Positions 1-5,697 of a stretch of DNA of 13,476 nt are shown here, one piece after another. The notes under the pieces were generated by a model that was not told the origin of the DNA, did no database searches, and saw only the letters and a program-made list of their open reading frames with translations. Location: assembly GCA_015688915.1 (NCBI GenBank), contig JAATGX010000021.1, positions 1 through 13,476 of the forward strand. The letters run 5' to 3'. Both the position numbers and the translations under genes were made by a program. The DNA comes from Desulfuromonadales bacterium (GTDB lineage Bacteria; Desulfobacterota; Desulfuromonadia; Geobacterales; Pseudopelobacteraceae). How positions within the stretch are numbered: position 1 is the first letter of the stretch; every line of letters starts with the position of its first letter.

Positions 1-70
1 GGGGATTCCGATTGTGGGCGCCAGGGAGAACGGAATGATGAACAATGCCGGATGGATAAACACACCATGA
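1..70 (+). CDS. 3' end of an unidentified upstream gene (partial)
   Basis: A frame open from the left edge ends at TGA 68-70. Its visible tail, about 22 residues, contains the stretch GIPIVGARENGMMNN. The TGA overlaps the ATG at 67 in a classic ATGA arrangement, which is the main reason to treat it as real. Too little is visible to assign a family. The frame of the next gene is also open to the left edge, so an alternative is that this tail is chance and the next gene is longer. Confidence 0.35.
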   Translation, partial: GIPIVGARENGMMNNAGWINTP

Positions 71-570
71 AAGAGAACGAGGCGGTCCCATTTCGCTGGG
101 TCGACAAGGAGGACCTGCTGCAGCGCGTCCGAAAAGGGGCCAATGAATTCATGGCCCTCTGTGCCAACCTGGAGGTGGATCATGAGCATGCGCCTGCCGA
201 TACGCATATAGTACTCCCCGCTGTCACGGCCATGATAGCCTTTGAAGGGGATTACCGGGGAGTCGTCTGGGTACGCTGCGGCGAGCCGTTTGCCGGGCGC
301 ATAGCTGCCGGAATGCTGGGGGCCGGGCAGGCCGATGGTGGTGAAAATATGCACGTTGCTCTTGGTGCGATGATCAATGTCCTCGGCGGAGACGTCAAGC
401 TCTTCCTTGCCCGTGGCGGCTACACCGTGGATCTTTCACTCCCCTGGGTATCATCCGCTGATGAAGCTCATCACCCCCATGTTACAGGCGGTCCCGAGAG
501 CCTGCTCTGTTCGTTTCTCCACGGCGGAGAGCGTTTGCTGGTGGGGGTGAACGTGAGAAAGGCTCTCTGA
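67..570 (+). CDS. CheX-like chemotaxis phosphatase-fold protein, catalytic Glu missing
   Basis: A 167-residue protein resembling the CheX/CheC/FliY fold. It has an N-terminal helix, the strand region LPAVTAMIAFEGDYRGVVWV, then the signature helix around ALGAMINVLGGDVK and the DLSLPWV strand, in the usual CheX order. CheX proteins dephosphorylate CheY~P using an E-x-x-N motif in this helix. Here the Asn is kept (N104) but the Glu position is Ala (A101), so phosphatase activity is doubtful and a binding or scaffold role is possible. The start at 67 was chosen because its ATG overlaps the stop of the upstream frame. An in-frame ATG at 52 would add five residues, but neither start has a strong ribosome-binding site. 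No chemotaxis kinase or CheY is visible next to it. The fold assignment is fairly secure, the function is not. Confidence 0.68.
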   Translation: MKENEAVPFRWVDKEDLLQRVRKGANEFMALCANLEVDHEHAPADTHIVLPAVTAMIAFEGDYRGVVWVRCGEPFAGRIAAGMLGAGQADGGENMHVALGAMINVLGGDVKLFLARGGYTVDLSLPWVSSADEAHHPHVTGGPESLLCSFLHGGERLLVGVNVRKAL

Positions 571-852
571 AGCAATTCCCTGAGACCTGGAGGGACGGTT
601 CGGAGGCGGGTTGAGTGGTAGAGCTTTTGGGTTCACATGGTCACTTCGCGGTAAAAAAATGTACGATTTACATCCATCTTTATGATACATTGCACAACCG
701 CATGCCCAATTGTTTGATGATCTGGAACAAAGCCGGGCAAGTCATCGCGGCCAACACCTCAACGCAATAATCCCCACACATCAATCGAAACTGTCCGCGG
801 TGAGCAGCCCCAGGGATGTCCGCTTCCATACCCATTCGCGGCAAAGGAACCC
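571..852. other. Intergenic region without a recognisable gene
   Basis: This 282-nt gap separates the CheX-like gene from the S4 gene. It holds an AT-rich stretch (about 650-690) with a TATGAT hexamer at 681-686 but no convincing -35 box. A loose dyad follows, with GCCC/GGGC outside and TTGTT/AACAA inside, within about 701-737. No clear terminator, tRNA or conserved short frame was found. The ribosome-binding site of the next gene (AAGGA) lies at the right end. Confidence 0.4.
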
Positions 853-1083
853 ATGAGCACCTCTTTTGTGATCACAAGCGAGTACATCAAGTTGGACAGC
901 TTTCTCAAGGGGGTCAATGCAGTCGGTTCCGGCGGCGAGGCCAAGCTGATCATCGCTGACGGTCTGGTGACGGTGAACGGCGAGCAGGAGTTGAGGCGTG
1001 GCCGCAAGCTGTATCCCGGCGACCGGGTACGGTTGGGGAGAGTTGTGTACCTCGTTGAGCGCACCGTCCCCGTCTCAAATTGA
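853..1083 (+). CDS. Small S4-domain RNA-binding protein (YaaA/YbcJ type)
   Basis: A 76-residue protein consisting almost entirely of one S4 RNA-binding module. It shows YIKLDSFLKGVNAVGSGGEA, then LIIADGLVTVNGEQELRRGR, then KLYPGDRV. The glycine-rich turn, the VTVNG strand and the basic RRGRK patch are the usual S4 contact surface for structured RNA. Stand-alone S4 proteins of this size (YbcJ in enterobacteria, YaaA in Bacillus) are linked to ribosome or RNA functions, but the exact RNA is not known here. The start follows AAGGA with normal spacing. It lies immediately upstream of the hemE promoter and appears to be its own transcription unit or the end of a short one. Confidence 0.85.
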   Translation: MSTSFVITSEYIKLDSFLKGVNAVGSGGEAKLIIADGLVTVNGEQELRRGRKLYPGDRVRLGRVVYLVERTVPVSN

Positions 1084-1084
1084 A

Positions 1085-1114
1085 TTGACTTTTCAGGCGG
1101 TTTGAAACTACACT
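1085..1114 (+). promoter_or_regulatory. Candidate sigma-70 promoter for hemE operon
   Basis: TTGACT at 1085-1090 and TACACT at 1109-1114 are separated by 18 nt. The -35 matches consensus at 5 of 6 positions and the -10 at 4 of 6. It begins one base after the S4 gene's stop codon and lies 54 nt upstream of the hemE start. Confidence 0.55.
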
Positions 1115-1168
1115 GCTCCCTCGTTTTGGTGATTTCCGTGTCCTTGGGGGCACATTCCGGGAGATGAT

Positions 1169-2191
1169 ATGAACAGACGTTTTCTTGACGCTTGCTGGGG
1201 TAAACCGGTTGACCGTACGCCGGTCTGGCTGATGCGCCAGGCGGGTCGTTACCTGCCCGAGTATATGGCTGTGCGCTCCAAGTGCACCTTTCTCGAACTG
1301 TGCAAGACGCCCGAACTGGCGGCCGAGGTGAGCATCCAGCCGGTGGATATCCTGGGTGTGGACGCCGCCATCATGTTCTCCGATATCCTTACCCCGGTGG
1401 AGCCGATGGGGATGAAGCTGGATTTCGTGCCCGGCCCGGTATTCGAACATCCCATCAGATCCATGGCCGATGTGGAGGCGTTGCGCATCCCGCAGATGGA
1501 ACAGGATGTCCCCTATGTCCTGGAAACGATCAAGATCCTGCGTCGCGAACTGGCCGGCAAGGTGCCGCTGATCGGTTTCGGCGGGGCCCCCTTTACCCTG
1601 GCCTGCTACATGGTGGAAGGGAAGGGCTCCAAGGATTTCGCCCAGATCAAACGGATGATGTACGCCGCGCCCGACGTCTATGCGGCCCTGATGGAAAAGA
1701 TCACCACCATGGACATGGAGTATCTGAATGCCCAGATCAAGGCCGGGGCCCAGGCGATCCAGATCTTCGACACCTGGGGCGGCATCCTCTCCCCCTCCGA
1801 TTACGAGAAATACGTGCTTCCCTACACCACCCGCCTGATCAACGGCCTGAACCGGGGCGAGACGCCCGTGATCCACTTCGTCAAGGGAGCCGGCACCATG
1901 CTGGACTCGGTGCAGAAGGCCGGCGGCGATGTGATGGGGCTGGACTGGCACGTCAACCTGGGCCGGGCGCGCGACGTGCTCGGCCAGGGTATGGCGGTGC
2001 AGGGCAACCTGGACCCGACCGTGCTCTATGCACCCAAAGAGGTCATCGAGAAAGAGGTCAAACGGGTGCTGGACGAGAACGCCGGCCGTGCCGGGCATAT
2101 CTTCAACCTGGGGCACGGCATCCTGCCGACCGTGGCGCCGGAGAACGCCAAGTTCATGGTGGAATGCGTGCATCGTTTGTCGCAAAAATAG
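1169..2191 (+). CDS. hemE: Uroporphyrinogen decarboxylase
   Basis: A cytoplasmic enzyme that removes four acetate carboxyl groups from uroporphyrinogen III to give coproporphyrinogen III in heme biosynthesis. At 340 residues it is the normal full length. The first family signature, PVWLMRQAGRYLPEY (residues 18-32), supplies the substrate-binding arginines R23 and R27. The catalytic Asp lies in SDILTP (D72). The second signature, GFGGAPFTLACYMVEG, spans residues 136-151, and the C-terminal HGILPTVAPEN motif is present. The start follows GGGAG (1159-1163). It is the first gene of a tight group with a VOC protein, a cupin and a secreted SH3-like protein downstream. High heme demand would fit a cytochrome-rich metal reducer, but that lifestyle is inferred. 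Confidence 0.97.
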   Translation: MNRRFLDACWGKPVDRTPVWLMRQAGRYLPEYMAVRSKCTFLELCKTPELAAEVSIQPVDILGVDAAIMFSDILTPVEPMGMKLDFVPGPVFEHPIRSMADVEALRIPQMEQDVPYVLETIKILRRELAGKVPLIGFGGAPFTLACYMVEGKGSKDFAQIKRMMYAAPDVYAALMEKITTMDMEYLNAQIKAGAQAIQIFDTWGGILSPSDYEKYVLPYTTRLINGLNRGETPVIHFVKGAGTMLDSVQKAGGDVMGLDWHVNLGRARDVLGQGMAVQGNLDPTVLYAPKEVIEKEVKRVLDENAGRAGHIFNLGHGILPTVAPENAKFMVECVHRLSQK

Positions 2192-2220
2192 GGACTGGTC
2201 CCTGGTCCCCAAGGAGTCCC
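2191..2220 (+). promoter_or_regulatory. Possible hairpin over the ribosome-binding site of the VOC gene
   Basis: GGGACT (2191-2196) can pair with AGTCCC (2215-2220), enclosing most of the AAGGAG Shine-Dalgarno (2211-2216). A tandem TGGTCCC repeat (2196-2202 and 2203-2209) gives a competing fold with the 5' GGGACC-like strand. This could tune translation of the second gene of the hemE group. The stem is short and could be chance. Confidence 0.25.
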
Positions 2221-2221
2221 A

Positions 2222-2575
2222 ATGTCCGTTTCCATGAAAAACATCGTTGTCTTCGTCACCGACCTGGCCAGGGCCAAGGCATTTTACTGCGACCTGCTGC
2301 AACTTCCCCTGGCTGGTGAGACCGAGATGCTGTTGGAGTTCTTTCCCGGCAGTACGACCACACTCGGGGTGGCTTTGGCGTTGCAGGACGATGCCCGCAG
2401 GCTGGTGGGGCGCCATACCGGCGTTACCCTGCGCGTGGAGCAGATCGAGAAGCTGTGCGAGGGGCTTGCCAAAGGCGGTGCACGTTTCATCGAACCGCTG
2501 GAATCGAGCCCGTGGGGCAGGATGGCGGTCGTAGCCGATCCTGACGGCAATCAACTCGCCCTGGTGGACAGATAA
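2222..2575 (+). CDS. VOC-superfamily (glyoxalase/bleomycin-resistance fold) protein
   Basis: A 117-residue single-chain VOC protein with two beta-alpha-beta-beta-beta modules. The first begins MKNIVVFVTDLARAKAFYCD and the second ends in the typical AVVADPDGNQLALVDR. The fold is used by glyoxalases, dioxygenases and drug-binding proteins. In metal-dependent members a His early in strand 1 and a Glu in the final strand bind the metal. Here those positions are Asn (N7) and Ala (A113), so a metal-independent binding role is more likely than catalysis. AAGGAG sits just upstream. It follows hemE after 30 nt and precedes the cupin gene by 16 nt, so co-transcription is likely. Substrate unknown. Confidence 0.85.
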   Translation: MSVSMKNIVVFVTDLARAKAFYCDLLQLPLAGETEMLLEFFPGSTTTLGVALALQDDARRLVGRHTGVTLRVEQIEKLCEGLAKGGARFIEPLESSPWGRMAVVADPDGNQLALVDR

Positions 2576-2591
2576 AAAGCAGGGAACTCAC

Positions 2592-3062
2592 ATGAAACTC
2601 GTTACCATCGACCTGCTGCGGCAGGTTTCCGAACAAGCCCGCATGGCTCCCCGCCTGCGCATGAACCATAACATTCATCCTGCCAATGAATCCCGTTGCC
2701 ACCGTTTGCTGAACGCCGTCGAACCCGGCTCCTACATCCGCCCCCACCGCCACCTGGACCCGGAGAAGGACGAAGCCTTTATCCTGATGAGCGGCCGGTT
2801 GGGGATCATCACCTTCCGTGACGATGGCGAGGTTTCCGGGACAGTGATCCTCTCCCACCAGGACGGTATCCTGGCCGCCGATATCCCTCACGGCGTATTT
2901 CACACCGCCCTGAGTCTGGAGACGGGGACGGTATTTTACGAAGCCAAGGCCGGGCCCTACCTGCCGCTTGCCGAGGCCGAGAAGGCACTCTGGGCGCCGG
3001 CCGAGGAGGACCCCGCGGTACCTGCCTACCTGGAACGCCTGAAGAATCTGTGCACCACCTGA
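2592..3062 (+). CDS. WbuC-family cupin-fold metalloprotein
   Basis: A 156-residue protein with an N-terminal segment rich in Arg and Asn (RMNHNIHP), followed by a cupin barrel. The first cupin motif, YIRPHRHLDPEKDEAF, supplies two histidines and an acidic residue suited to bind a metal. It is followed by LMSGRLGIITF and the second motif region DIPHGVFHTAL. This order is characteristic of the WbuC family, named from genes in O-antigen clusters, whose reaction is not established. The start follows AGGGA (2581-2585). The gene lies between the VOC gene and the SH3-like gene with very short gaps. No polysaccharide genes are nearby, so the WbuC name should not be read as a surface-sugar role here. 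Confidence 0.82.
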   Translation: MKLVTIDLLRQVSEQARMAPRLRMNHNIHPANESRCHRLLNAVEPGSYIRPHRHLDPEKDEAFILMSGRLGIITFRDDGEVSGTVILSHQDGILAADIPHGVFHTALSLETGTVFYEAKAGPYLPLAEAEKALWAPAEEDPAVPAYLERLKNLCTT

Positions 3063-3075
3063 CCCTGGAGCGACG

Positions 3076-3723
3076 ATGAGGATTTCAATGGCCGTGGTTG
3101 CGTTGCTGCTTGTGGCAACAACGGTATGCGCCGCACCTCCCGTCCCCGCACCCCCGAAGATCCGACCCTACAGCGGCATTGGCGTCATGATGCTGGCCAT
3201 CGCCGGTACTAATGACGCCATGGAGCCATACGCTCTGTATGATGAACCAGCCATTGCCCGCCTGGGGGAGCTCACCATTGCCAAGGTTCCGGCCTACGAC
3301 TGGATCTTCGGTTCGCCTGTCGCCGGCCTGCCGCTGATCGTCACGGCCCGCAAGGGAAGCTGGCTTCGAGTGACCTACGACGACGCCGGACGCGAAGCAT
3401 GGCTGAATCCCCGAAGACCGGCCATGTTTCATCCGTGGGAAATTTTTCTCAAAGGGCAGACGGTCAGGCTGTTGCCGGGGTTGCAGAAGAGGCTGTACCA
3501 ACTCTTTCAGCAACCGGGGCAGGGTACGGTGGCCACCGTGACTCCGAAGCATCTCTTCAAGGTGGTCAAGCTGGAGGATGACTGGGCCCTGGTCGTATCC
3601 GAGCAGAATACGCTGGGGTGGCTGCGTTGGCGCGACGAAGACGGCCGGTTGCTTATGGGGCTGGCAAGCGTCAAGCCGGAGCATGGCACGGGGGCTTCCG
3701 AAGGGACCTCACAAAACCGTTGA
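3076..3723 (+). CDS. Secreted SH3-like domain protein
   Basis: A 215-residue protein with a signal peptide: MRIS, a hydrophobic core, and likely cleavage after VCA near residue 19. A proline-rich linker follows. The mature part has two stretches that look like bacterial SH3 modules. One is around LPLIVTARKGSWLRVTYDDA and REAWL (about residues 90-120). The other is around TPKHLFKVVKLEDDWALVV and TLGWLRW (about 155-190). Such domains bind peptidoglycan or act as envelope adaptors, and the protein probably works in the periplasm. The lipobox is poor, so a lipoprotein is unlikely. TGGAG precedes the start, 13 nt after the cupin gene. It is the last gene of the hemE group and its stop codon overlaps a possible promoter for the next unit. 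The ligand is unknown. Confidence 0.7.
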   Translation: MRISMAVVALLLVATTVCAAPPVPAPPKIRPYSGIGVMMLAIAGTNDAMEPYALYDEPAIARLGELTIAKVPAYDWIFGSPVAGLPLIVTARKGSWLRVTYDDAGREAWLNPRRPAMFHPWEIFLKGQTVRLLPGLQKRLYQLFQQPGQGTVATVTPKHLFKVVKLEDDWALVVSEQNTLGWLRWRDEDGRLLMGLASVKPEHGTGASEGTSQNR

Positions 3724-3749
3724 CGGCCGGATAGCGGGTATGTTATTGA
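3720..3749 (+). promoter_or_regulatory. Possible promoter for the aminotransferase leader
   Basis: TTGACG (3720-3725) overlaps the stop codon of the SH3-like gene. Eighteen nt later comes TATTGA (3744-3749), preceded by a TG extension (3741-3742). The -35 is strong and the -10 is weak but extended. If used, transcription would start near 3756, and the leader peptide would then begin at the ATG at 3758 or 3767 rather than 3740. Confidence 0.35.
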
Positions 3750-3844
3750 AATCGACCATGGAAACCATGATCCTCGCCATTGCAGCAGCACGAGCTATCA
3801 ACGCCGCGGCGCGTTATGCCGTACGTTTGCCCGCTGCCGACTGA
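3740..3844 (+). CDS. Candidate Ala-rich leader peptide of an attenuator
   Basis: A 34-codon frame, too short for standard gene callers, ending at TGA 3842-3844. Eleven of its 34 residues are alanine, concentrated in AIAAARAINAAARYA, with Ile, Leu and Val codons around them. The stop lies 27 nt before a strong intrinsic terminator that sits directly in front of an AlaA-like aminotransferase gene. This is the layout of ribosome-mediated attenuation of amino-acid genes, in which scarcity of charged Ala-tRNA would stall the ribosome. Three in-frame ATGs (3740, 3758, 3767) are possible and none has a strong ribosome-binding site, which is the main weakness. Alanine-rich short frames also arise by chance in GC-rich DNA. 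Confidence 0.38.
   Translation: MLLKSTMETMILAIAAARAINAAARYAVRLPAAD
3829..3836 (+). promoter_or_regulatory. Possible antiterminator segment
   Basis: GCCCGCTG can pair with CAGC...GGGC in the 5' arm of the terminator (3874-3884), with a 3-nt bulge. That pairing would prevent terminator formation. The segment lies in the last codons of the leader frame, so a ribosome at the leader stop codon would cover it. A competing upstream partner, GCAGC (3782-3786), lies among the Ala codons. This was found by eye and no energies were calculated. Confidence 0.3.
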
Positions 3845-3871
3845 TCATTGTTTTCACACGATAGAACAGAC

Positions 3872-3908
3872 AACAGCCGTGGGCAGGAGCTCACGGCTGT
3901 TTTATTTT
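3872..3908 (+). terminator. Intrinsic terminator or attenuator before the aminotransferase gene
   Basis: AACAGCCGTG (3872-3881) pairs perfectly with CACGGCTGTT (3892-3901). The stem extends by three more pairs, one of them G-U, to an AGGA loop, and is followed by TTTATTTT. It ends only a few bases before the GGAGG ribosome-binding site of the next gene. It can end the hemE operon, but its position also makes it a switch for any transcript entering the aminotransferase gene. Confidence 0.85.
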
Positions 3909-3924
3909 AATGCGGAGGCACAAC

Positions 3925-5229
3925 ATGAGAACCGAACTGGTGAAACCGGGAACCGGGGAGCTGACCTACGAGATCCGCAACATCGTCAACGTTGCCGAAA
4001 AGCTCCAGCAGCACGGCGTCCGGGTCAACTGGGAGAATATCGGCGATCCGATAGTCAAGGGAGAGCAGATCCCGGTCTGGATGAAGGAGATCGTTGCCAA
4101 GGCGGTCATGGATAACCATACTTGGGGCTACTGCCACACCCGCGGTGTGCTGGAGACCCGCGAGTTCATCTGCGACACGACCAACAGCCGCGGCGGAGCG
4201 CAGATCACCCCTGACGACATCATCTTCTTCAACGGCCTGGGCGACGCCATCGCCAAGATTTACGGTTGTCTGCGGCCCGAGGCGCGGGTGCTGATGCCGT
4301 CCCCCTCCTATACCACCCATACCCTGGGGGAGATCGGTCACGCCCATTCCGCGCCGTCGCTGTTCCGGCTCAAGGCGGAGGACCGTTGGCACCCGGACAT
4401 GGAGGACCTGCGCAACCACATCAAATACAACCCCAATATCTGCGCCATCATGATCATCAACCCGGACAACCCCACCGGCATGGTCTACACCGAGGAGATG
4501 CTGCGGGAGATCGTTGCCATTGCCCGGGAGAACGACCTGTTCATCATCGCCGACGAGGTCTACATCAACATCGTCTATAACGGTGAGAAAACGGTGCATA
4601 TCAGCGACGTGATCGGCGACGTGCCGGCCATCTCCCTGAAGGGGATTTCCAAGGAATTCCCCTGGCCCGGCTCCCGCTGCGGCTGGATAGAGGTCTACAA
4701 CGGCCACAACGATGAACAATTCCGCAAGTACGTCAACCTGATCCTGACCGGCAAGATGAACGAGGTCTGTTCCACCACCCTGCCCCAGACCGTCCTCCCG
4801 GCCATCACCCGGCATCCCGAGTATGCCGGCTATCTGGCCGAGCGCATCGCCAGCTATGAAAAGATGAGCAACATCACTTACGATTTTCTCAGCACGGTTC
4901 CGGCCCTGCTGGTCAACCGCACCAATGGCGCCTTCTACATGGCGGTGGCCTTCAGGGACGGCCTGCTCACCAGTCGCCAAAGCATCCCCATTGCCAATCC
5001 CGAGGTCAAGGAGCTGGTTGAGGGGCTGGTAAATCAGCCGGGTGTGTCGCCGGACAAGCGCTTCGTCTACCACATCCTGGCCGCCACCGGCATCTGCGTG
5101 GTGCCGCTCTCCTCGTTCTCCACCCCGTTGCAGGGATTCCGCGTGACGCTGCTGGAAAAGGACGAAAACGAGTGCCGCCGCATCTATAGCACCCTGGCGG
5201 AGAAGATCGGGGAGTATCTGGGCTCATAG
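3925..5229 (+). CDS. PLP-dependent class I/II aminotransferase, AlaA-like
   Basis: A 434-residue cytoplasmic fold-type I aminotransferase. The pyridoxal-phosphate Lys is in ISKEFPWPGSRCGW (K243, with the phosphate-binding Arg R251). The cofactor-ring Asn is in NPDNPTG (N182). Asp and Tyr are in IIADEVY (D210, Y213), and the C-terminal substrate-carboxylate Arg is in GFRVTLL (R406). The N-terminal LTYEIRNIV...NIGDP and the WHPDMEDLRNHI stretch resemble AlaA/AlaT alanine transaminases, which interconvert pyruvate plus glutamate with alanine plus 2-oxoglutarate. Exact substrate is inferred. The start at 3925 is preferred over an in-frame ATG at 3910 because GGAGG (3914-3918) is correctly spaced for 3925 and would fall inside the longer version. 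It is preceded by a candidate attenuator and ends at a shared terminator. Confidence 0.9.
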   Translation: MRTELVKPGTGELTYEIRNIVNVAEKLQQHGVRVNWENIGDPIVKGEQIPVWMKEIVAKAVMDNHTWGYCHTRGVLETREFICDTTNSRGGAQITPDDIIFFNGLGDAIAKIYGCLRPEARVLMPSPSYTTHTLGEIGHAHSAPSLFRLKAEDRWHPDMEDLRNHIKYNPNICAIMIINPDNPTGMVYTEEMLREIVAIARENDLFIIADEVYINIVYNGEKTVHISDVIGDVPAISLKGISKEFPWPGSRCGWIEVYNGHNDEQFRKYVNLILTGKMNEVCSTTLPQTVLPAITRHPEYAGYLAERIASYEKMSNITYDFLSTVPALLVNRTNGAFYMAVAFRDGLLTSRQSIPIANPEVKELVEGLVNQPGVSPDKRFVYHILAATGICVVPLSSFSTPLQGFRVTLLEKDENECRRIYSTLAEKIGEYLGS

Positions 5230-5245
5230 CATGCCTTGCGGGACA

Positions 5246-5289
5246 GAACACAAAAGGGGAACGGCATAAGCCGTTCCCCTTTTGTGTTC
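5246..5289. terminator. Bidirectional intrinsic terminator
   Basis: A perfect 20-bp stem (5246-5265 with 5270-5289) and an ATAA loop. The GC-rich core, GGGGAACGGC, is flanked by A and T tracts, so either strand presents a hairpin followed by U residues. It sits between the convergent aminotransferase and tatA genes and can serve both. Confidence 0.9.
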
Positions 5290-5306
5290 CTGAGGCCGAA
5301 CCGAAT

Positions 5307-5495
5307 TCAGGCCTTTTTGTCGGTGTCTTCCGTCTTGGGCTTGATTTCGATCTCGTCCTTGCCTTCCGATGCCTTCTTGAAGTTGCGGATGCTCTTGCCC
5401 AGCGCGCCGCCGATCTCGGGCAATTTTCCGGCGCCGAATACGACCAGCACAATGACCAATATGATTATCAGTTCGGGCATGCCAAATCCAAACAT
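5307..5495 (-). CDS. tatA: Sec-independent protein translocase component TatA/TatE
   Basis: A 62-residue TatA-family subunit that forms the membrane pore element for folded twin-arginine substrates. It has a short periplasmic N-terminus (MFGFGMPE), one membrane helix (about residues 7-22, LIIILVIVLVVF), the conserved hinge FGAGKLPEIGGALGKS and an amphipathic helix to about residue 42. A charged tail rich in Lys, Glu and Asp ends at KKA. The short tail and single helix favour TatA or TatE over TatB. A strong ribosome-binding site, GGGGAGG, precedes the start. No tatC is nearby. It has its own promoter and ends at the shared terminator, so it appears to be a single-gene unit. Confidence 0.95.
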   Translation of the reverse strand: MFGFGMPELIIILVIVLVVFGAGKLPEIGGALGKSIRNFKKASEGKDEIEIKPKTEDTDKKA

Positions 5496-5528
5496 TCGAT
5501 CCTCCCCTGCTACGTTTCAATTTTTGCC

Positions 5529-5557
5529 AGTATGTCATTGAAGCATTAAAAAATCAA
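5529..5557 (-). promoter_or_regulatory. Candidate tatA promoter
   Basis: On the minus strand TTGATT (5552-5557) and CATACT (5529-5534) are 17 nt apart, with an extended TGA just before the -10. It lies 34 nt upstream of the tatA start. Confidence 0.55.
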
Positions 5558-5638
5558 GCGTCGCAATGGGTGCGCGCCGCTACCGGCCACCCGTCACAAC
5601 TCCTGAACGAACGGGGGTTTTTACCCGTCCCTGCGGCG

Positions 5639-5667
5639 TTGACAGTAGCTGGTCGGCGTGCTACAAG
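5639..5667 (+). promoter_or_regulatory. Candidate promoter for the chemoreceptor gene
   Basis: A consensus TTGACA (5639-5644) and TACAAG (5662-5667) are separated by exactly 17 nt. It lies 30 nt upstream of the start at 5698 and diverges from the tatA promoter. Confidence 0.6.
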
Positions 5668-5697
5668 CAAGGATAATTTTTGCCATGAGGGCGTTTT

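Noticed and set aside
613..635. tRNA-like fragment with GAGTGGTAGAGC followed by GGGTTCACA
   Set aside because: It resembles a D-arm joined to a T-loop start, but there is no anticodon arm, acceptor stem or pairing between the parts. It could be a remnant but cannot be supported.
950..2554. Long open frame of 534 codons on the minus strand
   Set aside because: It is antisense to hemE, the S4 gene and the VOC gene, all of which have clear family motifs. The translation is a His- and Gly-rich composition typical of the antisense frame of GC-rich genes.
3910..3924. Earlier ATG for the aminotransferase
   Set aside because: GGAGG at 3914-3918 is ideally spaced for the ATG at 3925 and would be coding in the longer form, and no ribosome-binding site precedes 3910.
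5605..5630. Small hairpin ACGGG/CCCGT upstream of the chemoreceptor promoter
   Set aside because: The stem is only about 5 bp, has no T-run after it and does not follow a gene end, so it was not called a terminator.
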